Positions 1-3,664 of a stretch of 5,033 bases of DNA are shown one piece after another (the first letter of the stretch is position 1; every line of letters starts with the position of its first letter). A model generated the notes under the pieces. The model did not search any database. It was not told where the DNA came from and saw only the letters and a program-made list of their open reading frames with translations. The DNA is taken from positions 1 through 5,033 of the forward strand of contig RFTA01000044.1 of NCBI GenBank assembly GCA_009923685.1, written 5' to 3'. The position numbers and the translations under genes are program-made. This stretch comes from Actinomycetota bacterium (GTDB lineage: Bacteria; Actinomycetota; Acidimicrobiia; Acidimicrobiales; Ilumatobacteraceae).

Positions 1-18
1 GTTAAAGAATTCTTTAAC
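1..18. repeat. Perfect 18-bp palindrome at the left edge
   Basis: The first 18 bases read identically on both strands (GTTAAAGAATTCTTTAAC) and are centred on GAATTC. The palindrome stops at base 18 on the right only if base 0, outside the window, does not pair with the C at 19, so its full length is unknown. It lies inside the frame of the left-edge gene, where it encodes Val-Lys-Glu-Phe-Phe-Asn, so it may be a coding coincidence. It is AT-richer than its surroundings. Confidence 0.6.
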
Positions 19-798
19 CGGTATTGTTTCCGTTACAAATTCTTCTTGTCGTTGGACATCAATGGTTGCGGTGCCATCGCGCACCCCTAATTGGTTGATG
101 TCATCAAGATTGGTTCGCTGAATAAAGTCTTGCGCAATCTTGCGCAAGAGCACTTGCGCACCGAGCGCTTGCCATGCACCGCCGGTCGATTGCTCCTTGT
201 CCAAATTCGCAACCAATTGCGACATGATTTTTTGAACCGGATCAATGCCAAAAAAGCCTATAGGCGGGTCAGCGGTCAACCAGTACGCAACTTCATCGGA
301 AAAACAAACCCCAAAATTGAAATCGTAGAAAACCTTAGGTTTGCCGCCGAGCTGTTCAAGCGTCTTATAAATGCCGCCTTCCTTGTATATCTTGCCAAGC
401 AAGGCGTAACTTGTTGCAGCGGGGAAACGAAAGTAGCCATTCGGCAAACGTCGCGCAGCGACCTCAATCGGGGTCTTGCCTGCGGCAAAATCAACCAGTT
501 CACCGACTTCATCGCTTGGAAAGATCGGCAGGTTTTGAATCAGTTTCGCGGCATTTTGAAAGCCATATTGCTTGATATCATCAAATGAAAAAACATTGAT
601 TGCATCGGTCAACAGACTTTGCAAGCCTTGCTTGGAACCTTCAAAAAGCGGATAGCCTGCAAGGTCAACCGGATTGCCTGCGGCTTTGCGAATAACACCA
701 TCAACCGCATCGGCAACGCGCCTGGGGATATCAGGCAGCGCGTTATAAAACTTTCCTTCGGGCGTATTAGGCACCAGCAGCGCGGGGGTGCGGGCCAT
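1..798 (-). CDS. Unrecognised protein, C-terminus beyond left edge (at least 266 aa)
   Basis: Read on the minus strand from the ATG at 798-796, this frame stays open for 266 codons to base 1, so the gene is partial. The ATG overlaps the TAA of the transglutaminase-like gene by one base (TAATG). No Shine-Dalgarno sequence precedes it, so translation probably depends on coupling to the upstream gene. The protein begins MARTPALLVPNTPEG. It is soluble-looking, with no signal peptide or membrane segment. Residues 27-106 look mainly helical. The middle (about 120-186) is rich in aromatic residues and Gly (for example KVFYDFNFGVCF at 155-166, GFFGID at 181-186). Residues 187-232 again look helical, followed by a hydrophilic stretch rich in Asp, Gln, Thr and Glu. 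I recognise no family or catalytic motif. Its place after the transglutaminase-like gene suggests a virion or morphogenesis role, but that is inference only. That it is a real gene is well supported by frame length, junction and shared direction. Confidence 0.8.
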   Translation of the reverse strand, partial: MARTPALLVPNTPEGKFYNALPDIPRRVADAVDGVIRKAAGNPVDLAGYPLFEGSKQGLQSLLTDAINVFSFDDIKQYGFQNAAKLIQNLPIFPSDEVGELVDFAAGKTPIEVAARRLPNGYFRFPAATSYALLGKIYKEGGIYKTLEQLGGKPKVFYDFNFGVCFSDEVAYWLTADPPIGFFGIDPVQKIMSQLVANLDKEQSTGGAWQALGAQVLLRKIAQDFIQRTNLDDINQLGVRDGTATIDVQRQEEFVTETIPVKEFFN

Positions 799-1304
799 TA
801 TTCAGTCCAGCGGATCAGCGCTTCCGGCGGTTGCCAGCCCATCGCAACCTGTTCGGTTGCGTCAAGCGGCACCCAATCACCATAAAGGCACACTTCCAGG
901 TAAACGTGTTCCCACCCTGCGCCCTCGTTGTAACCCTCAATCACAAAACGGGTTGCATAACCAATCGATTCCAGCAGGGTTGCAAGTAACACCGTCATGT
1001 CATCACAATCGCCCACGCGCATCGCCATCGTCTTATCAGGCGTTGCGAGCGTTTCGACTTGATAAACATCTTTGGTATAGCGGATGCAATCGCGCACAAA
1101 ACTGTAAAGCGCTTCAACCTCAGCGCAATCATTTTGAGCCGGTGTCATGAAAGTAACATTGAGCGCAGCTTGACGCATGTCGGGCTGCGTCTTGTACTCG
1201 TTCACCATGCGCCGCATGAGTGCGAGCGTTTCAAAAATGCCCGCTTCGCCGTCCATCATCGGGCGGCGCTCATAGGTTGCGGGGATTTCCGGTGCCAGGA
1301 ACAT
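798..1304 (-). CDS. Transglutaminase-like cysteine protein (168 aa)
   Basis: The protein has a transglutaminase-like (papain-fold) core. Cys100 lies in a GDCDD motif at the start of a helix (MTVLLATLLESIGY), His133 in WEHVYLEV, and Asp148 in VPLDAT. This is the order and spacing of the Cys-His-Asp triad of bacterial and archaeal transglutaminase-like proteins. Members act as proteases, amidases or crosslinking enzymes, so the reaction cannot be fixed from sequence. Residues 1-60 form a leader with no recognisable domain, followed by a helix (about 60-76, EVEALYSFVRDCIRYT) typical of the fold's start. There is no signal peptide, so the protein probably acts in the cytoplasm or in the particle. 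The ATG at 1304 has AGGG seven bases upstream. The gene follows the 400-aa gene by 35 bases and overlaps the next ATG by one base. Virion maturation, crosslinking, or peptidoglycan attack at entry or lysis are all possible roles. Confidence 0.85.
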   Translation of the reverse strand: MFLAPEIPATYERRPMMDGEAGIFETLALMRRMVNEYKTQPDMRQAALNVTFMTPAQNDCAEVEALYSFVRDCIRYTKDVYQVETLATPDKTMAMRVGDCDDMTVLLATLLESIGYATRFVIEGYNEGAGWEHVYLEVCLYGDWVPLDATEQVAMGWQPPEALIRWTE

Positions 1305-1328
1305 GCGCGAACCCTATCGGATTCGCGC
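1305..1328 (-). promoter_or_regulatory. Hairpin presenting the ribosome binding site of the transglutaminase-like gene
   Basis: On the minus strand GCGCGAA and TTCGCGC form a perfect 7-bp inverted repeat around a 10-base loop, TCCGATAGGG. The loop carries the likely Shine-Dalgarno sequence AGGG (1312-1315). The second arm ends directly at the ATG (1304-1302). The repeat and its position are seen directly; any effect on translation of the transglutaminase-like gene is inference. There is no T-tract, so it is not an intrinsic terminator. Confidence 0.4.
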
Positions 1329-1339
1329 TTAATCGTCAA

Positions 1340-2542
1340 TTACGCGGCTTTTGGGTCGTCATCCTCATCAACCTGATCGAACATCGTTAGCGCTTGATCG
1401 CGCACTTTGGTTAACCATGCCTTGTGTTGCTCCACGCCTGGAGCAACCTCAAAAAGCAAATCAAACCAGTTGTCTAAATTCATCAGCTCAACGATTTCAT
1501 CGGGCAGTTTGTCGTAAACAAATTGCGCACCGGCATCGATGGGCTTTTGATCTTCAGCCATTTTGATTAGGGTGCGAAGATAGGCTTTTAATTGAAGAAT
1601 CACTAAGGGATTAAACACGGCTTGTTGCTCCTGATCGGGTTGCGGATTGGTTTCGGGTTGCGGTTGTTGAATCGGGGGTTGCGGAACTGGCGCGCTTGCG
1701 ATGGAGGGCGGCAGCTCAACCAGGGGCATCGGCTGCGCCTGGGCTTGTTGTTGCGCCATGCCTGCTTTGACCACTTCAAGCACACCGGGCAGCGCGCCTA
1801 ACAGCGAATCGGGCTTTTCCTTATCGGGGTTAATCTCGTCGCTTGCTTCGCGCAACTCGCGGATTGCTGAAACAATCTCGGTAATCTGCGAGCGCGGCTG
1901 CGCATCGATCCCCATCGCTTGTCTCATGGTCACCATAAGCCCGAGCATCTTGGTCATTTCTTCCGTTGCGTCTTTTGGGGCGGGGCGCTCGGTTAACGCT
2001 TGCAACATGGCCCGCTGCCCTTCGGCAATGGTTGCAAGCACTTGCTGCAACCCGTTATCGTCGCGGCGCAAATCGGGCGCGGTTTTGAGCGCGCCTGCAA
2101 TAATCACCCGCGTTTTGCCAATAATCCCAAATTTGCCGGTTTTGGCATTAGGACCATATAAGCGCAGCTCATATTCGCCAGCGCCAAAGGTATCGCGCAA
2201 CATGGGCAGATCGCCCGACTCAAATTGTTCAGGCGTGTAGGTTTCGCACCAGACCAGCGAACCTTTATCAATTTTGTAAACCTTGAGTTTGCCGCCATCT
2301 GAATCATGCGCTCGACGCAAAATCGAAGCGACGCGATCCGTTGCGCTTTCTTCAACGTCATCATCATCCGGTTCAATGCGCACCACCTCAGCAAGCGGTT
2401 GCTGCGCCGGATGCAAACCTTGCGGCACAACCCGCTGTTCGCCCGTTGATGCGTTTTCCCATACGGTCACGGGTTGCCCGTTTTCAAGCGTTGTCGTTTG
2501 CACTGCTCCCCAAGGATCAGCGACTTTTCGCGGTCTTGTCAT
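1340..2542 (-). CDS. Unrecognised 400-aa protein with Gln/Pro-rich linker and acidic tail
   Basis: I do not recognise the family. The order seen is: a polar N-terminus (1-55); an acidic patch DDDD at 59-62; a compact predicted beta region at about 84-150 (KLKVYKIDKG, then FGAGEYELRLYG, then KTRVIIAG); helical stretches at about 162-184 and 194-232 (one Met-rich, MTKMLGLMVTMRQAM); a Gln/Pro-rich low-complexity linker at about 263-307; a helical C-terminal domain (308-390); and an acidic end, DEDDDPKAA. This domain-linker-domain layout with no enzyme motif suits a structural, scaffolding or adaptor protein, but that is inference. I chose the ATG at 2542 because GGGGA lies seven bases upstream. 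The frame is open up to an ATG at 2668, but that start would translate through the terminator hairpin and overlap the upstream gene. The gene stops with TAA, 35 bases before the transglutaminase-like gene. Confidence 0.85.
   Translation of the reverse strand: MTRPRKVADPWGAVQTTTLENGQPVTVWENASTGEQRVVPQGLHPAQQPLAEVVRIEPDDDDVEESATDRVASILRRAHDSDGGKLKVYKIDKGSLVWCETYTPEQFESGDLPMLRDTFGAGEYELRLYGPNAKTGKFGIIGKTRVIIAGALKTAPDLRRDDNGLQQVLATIAEGQRAMLQALTERPAPKDATEEMTKMLGLMVTMRQAMGIDAQPRSQITEIVSAIRELREASDEINPDKEKPDSLLGALPGVLEVVKAGMAQQQAQAQPMPLVELPPSIASAPVPQPPIQQPQPETNPQPDQEQQAVFNPLVILQLKAYLRTLIKMAEDQKPIDAGAQFVYDKLPDEIVELMNLDNWFDLLFEVAPGVEQHKAWLTKVRDQALTMFDQVDEDDDPKAA
1426..1447 (-). repeat. Perfect 9-bp inverted repeat, 4-base loop, within a coding region
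   Basis: GTTGCTCCA (1426-1434) and TGGAGCAAC (1439-1447) are exact reverse complements separated by CGCC. They lie inside the 3' end of the 400-aa gene and encode part of EVAPGVEQ (residues 365-372). The mRNA could form a stable hairpin about 90 bases before the stop codon. No T-tract follows on the minus strand, so it is not an ordinary intrinsic terminator. Confidence 0.45.
1636..1684 (-). repeat. Short degenerate repeats encoding the Gln/Pro linker
   Basis: The plus-strand decamer CGGGTTGCGG occurs at 1636-1645 and 1654-1663, with a variant GGGGTTGCGG at 1675-1684. The spacings (18 and 21 bases) are multiples of three, so the reading frame is kept. The repeats encode the Pro/Gln-rich linker of the 400-aa protein. 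This fits repeat expansion of a flexible linker, not a regulatory array. Confidence 0.5.
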
Positions 2543-2554
2543 TGCGTTTTCCCC

Positions 2555-2584
2555 AATAAAAAAGGCGGGCTTGTTGCCCGCCTT
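2555..2584 (-). terminator. Intrinsic terminator after the replication gene cluster
   Basis: On the minus strand AAGGCGGGC, loop AACAA and GCCCGCCTT form a perfect 9-bp stem with a GC-rich core, followed by a run of Ts (TTTTTTATT counting the last two stem bases). It lies 20 bases beyond the TAA of the 88-aa CxxC gene. It works only in the leftward direction, since the plus strand has no T-run after the stem. It should end transcripts coming from the polymerase side. It is only 12 bases from the ATG of the next gene, which shares the same direction. Confidence 0.85.
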
Positions 2585-2585
2585 G

Positions 2586-2591
2586 ATGATA
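2586..2591 (-). promoter_or_regulatory. Possible -10 element overlapping the terminator
   Basis: The minus strand reads TATCAT here, five of six matches to the sigma-70 -10 hexamer, in an AT-rich stretch directly before the terminator stem. A start about seven bases downstream would fall near 2579, inside the first stem arm, so that transcript could not form the hairpin. This would give the 400-aa gene its own message. No good -35 is visible at 17 bases (TATCTA), so this is a weak candidate kept because the gene otherwise depends on readthrough. Confidence 0.25.
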
Positions 2592-2603
2592 AACCAGTTC
2601 GAT

Positions 2604-2870
2604 TTAGTTAGATAAGGTACTAACAGGTGTTGGACAAAACTCGGCGCACCAGTCGGAATTTTGCACAATCGGCCAAAGCGTAATCACTTGCACCGCAATG
2701 CCGGTCGGTTGCGGCATCGCAATGCCTTGCGCTTTCGGGGGATCGCGCCGACAAATGCGCCCTGGCTCGCCCTTTTGCAGTTGCAGGCTTGAATGAGCGC
2801 ACTCATGGCATGATGCTTTGCCCGATGCGCTCATGTTCACAAAGGTCACTGAGCCTTCGCTGCGGGCCAT
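2604..2870 (-). CDS. Small CxxC...C...WC protein, putative metal-binding (88 aa)
   Basis: The protein carries Cys21-His-Glu-Cys24, then Cys40 in a CRRDPP motif, then Trp66-Pro67, then Asp73-Trp-Cys75-Ala-Glu-Phe. This matches a pattern I know from many small phage and proteobacterial proteins of unknown function (CxxC, a CRRxPP-like motif, WP, then DWCGEF). The four Cys could bind one zinc or iron centre; Cys79 is extra. No biochemical role can be assigned. The ATG at 2870 abuts the TAA of the preceding gene (TAAATG) and has AAGAAGG eight bases upstream, inside that gene's 3' end. An internal Met13 is possible but lacks a ribosome binding site. It is the last gene before the terminator, so it is probably co-transcribed with the polymerase cluster. 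Confidence 0.85.
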   Translation of the reverse strand: MARSEGSVTFVNMSASGKASCHECAHSSLQLQKGEPGRICRRDPPKAQGIAMPQPTGIAVQVITLWPIVQNSDWCAEFCPTPVSTLSN

Positions 2871-3326
2871 TTAAGCGGCCTTCTTGGGCTTACCAAGCGC
2901 AAGCGTCCCGGTCATCCCGCTCGATTCGAGCAAGTTCGCAAGACGATCGGAAGGCGCTGCTTCCACCAAGGGCGTAACCGTGTATTCATAACCGGTCACG
3001 CTTGTTGGGTTCGACTTGGCTGAGATCATCAGCGCAAATTCGACTTGCTCCGATACTTGCAGCGCACCGGCTAAACGGTCCGAAATGAAATTAGGCAGGA
3101 TACAGCTGGCCGATTCAAACACTTCGCCGGTAATCAAGTTGACCGCGCGAAATTCACCTTGCAAAAGCAAGTATTCGCCCTTGTCGGTTTGCCCTGGCTG
3201 CGACTTGTTGGTGACTCCAGCGATCTTCAGCAGATCGGCGCTTTTCTTGCCTTCAAGCGCCATCTTGACGGTTTGAACATCAAAACCGCAGTTTTTGATC
3301 GTGATTTTTCTGAGCATTTCAGACAT
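2871..3326 (-). CDS. Possible single-stranded DNA-binding protein (151 aa)
   Basis: I cannot tie this to a named family by motif. It is small, beta-rich and soluble. Residues 5-36 hold KITIKNCGFD and a helix-like stretch. Residues 51-80 read as paired strands (EYLLLQGEFRAVNLITGEVF, then SCILPNF). Residues 94-120 hold two more strands (VEFALMISAK, then GYEYTVTPL). The end is basic (GKPKKAA). Several phages have a similar-sized beta-rich protein next to the replicative polymerase that acts as a single-stranded DNA-binding protein with an OB-like fold, so I infer that role from size, strand pattern and position. The end lacks the acidic tip common to many SSBs, which weakens the call. The ATG has AAGGA (3334-3338) seven bases upstream, the best ribosome binding site in the window, suggesting high expression. 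Its TAA touches the next ATG. Confidence 0.85.
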   Translation of the reverse strand: MSEMLRKITIKNCGFDVQTVKMALEGKKSADLLKIAGVTNKSQPGQTDKGEYLLLQGEFRAVNLITGEVFESASCILPNFISDRLAGALQVSEQVEFALMISAKSNPTSVTGYEYTVTPLVEAAPSDRLANLLESSGMTGTLALGKPKKAA

Positions 3327-3333
3327 GGCTTTT

Positions 3334-3338
3334 TCCTT
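3334..3338 (-). promoter_or_regulatory. Strong ribosome binding site of the 151-aa gene
   Basis: AAGGA on the minus strand lies seven bases before the ATG at 3326 in an A-rich context. It fixes the start of the 151-aa protein and contrasts with genes in this window that rely on stop/start overlap. Confidence 0.7.
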
Positions 3339-3370
3339 AAAAGTTAGACGCGATCAACGCGACCGCATCG

Positions 3371-3664
3371 CTAGTATAAAGGTTTTATTTTTATGATGGG
3401 GTTTTCGCGTTTGAATTTGTGACGCAAAAACGCAACGTAACTTTCTGGCGCGGTTTTGTTTGTCCATTGATACGCTTCACGGCTTGCGCGTTCATTGATC
3501 GAAATCGTGCATCGATCAGGGTCCACAATCCAACCCTTCAAGCCATCGTCGGGAAAGCTCACCAAAACGCCCCAAGCGCCAAATTGCACCGGCGGGCAAG
3601 CGCAAGGTGTCTTGGTGCAAAATAAGCACCCTGCATAGGGATCAAAACTGCTTGTTTTTAGCAT
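3371..3664 (-). CDS. Unrecognised small Cys-containing protein (97 aa)
   Basis: I do not recognise this protein. It begins MLKTSSFDPYAG and carries Cys13-x2-Cys16-x4-Cys21-x-Cys23 near the N-terminus, a possible metal site. The middle has short strand-like segments (AWGVLVSFPD, GWIVDPD, CTISIN), and the end is basic (RHKFKRE to IKIKPLY). The chosen ATG shares a base with the polymerase stop codon (TGATG), the same kind of junction as at 798, and has no Shine-Dalgarno sequence of its own. The frame is also open upstream to an ATG at 3784 that has GAGGA nine bases before it. That start would give 137 aa but overlap the polymerase by 121 bases, and its extra 40 residues look like out-of-frame polymerase sequence. 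A role in replication is suggested only by position between the polymerase and the possible SSB. Confidence 0.75.
   Translation of the reverse strand: MLKTSSFDPYAGCLFCTKTPCACPPVQFGAWGVLVSFPDDGLKGWIVDPDRCTISINERASREAYQWTNKTAPESYVAFLRHKFKRENPIIKIKPLY

Noticed and set aside
91..588. Plus-strand open frame of 165 codons
   Set aside because: It lies entirely opposite the continuous minus-strand frame 1-798, which has a coupled start and shares direction with all other genes; the plus frame has no supporting motif.
1701..2240. Plus-strand open frame of 179 codons
   Set aside because: It is antisense to the middle of the 400-aa gene. Its translation is Ser- and Cys-rich, as expected of a shadow frame, with no recognisable domain.
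2543..2668. Upstream start at 2668 for the 400-aa gene
   Set aside because: The added 42 codons run through the terminator hairpin and overlap the 88-aa gene. The ATG at 2542 has its own GGGGA at a normal distance.
3348..3362. Direct repeat ACGCGA at 3348-3353 and 3357-3362 as a possible operator
   Set aside because: A six-base repeat with a three-base gap is too short to distinguish from chance, and no promoter is evident beside it.
3373..3378. TATACT on the minus strand as a promoter for the 151-aa gene
   Set aside because: It matches the -10 consensus well, but no -35 is found at 16-18 bases, and it overlaps the end of the preceding gene. Kept only as a note.
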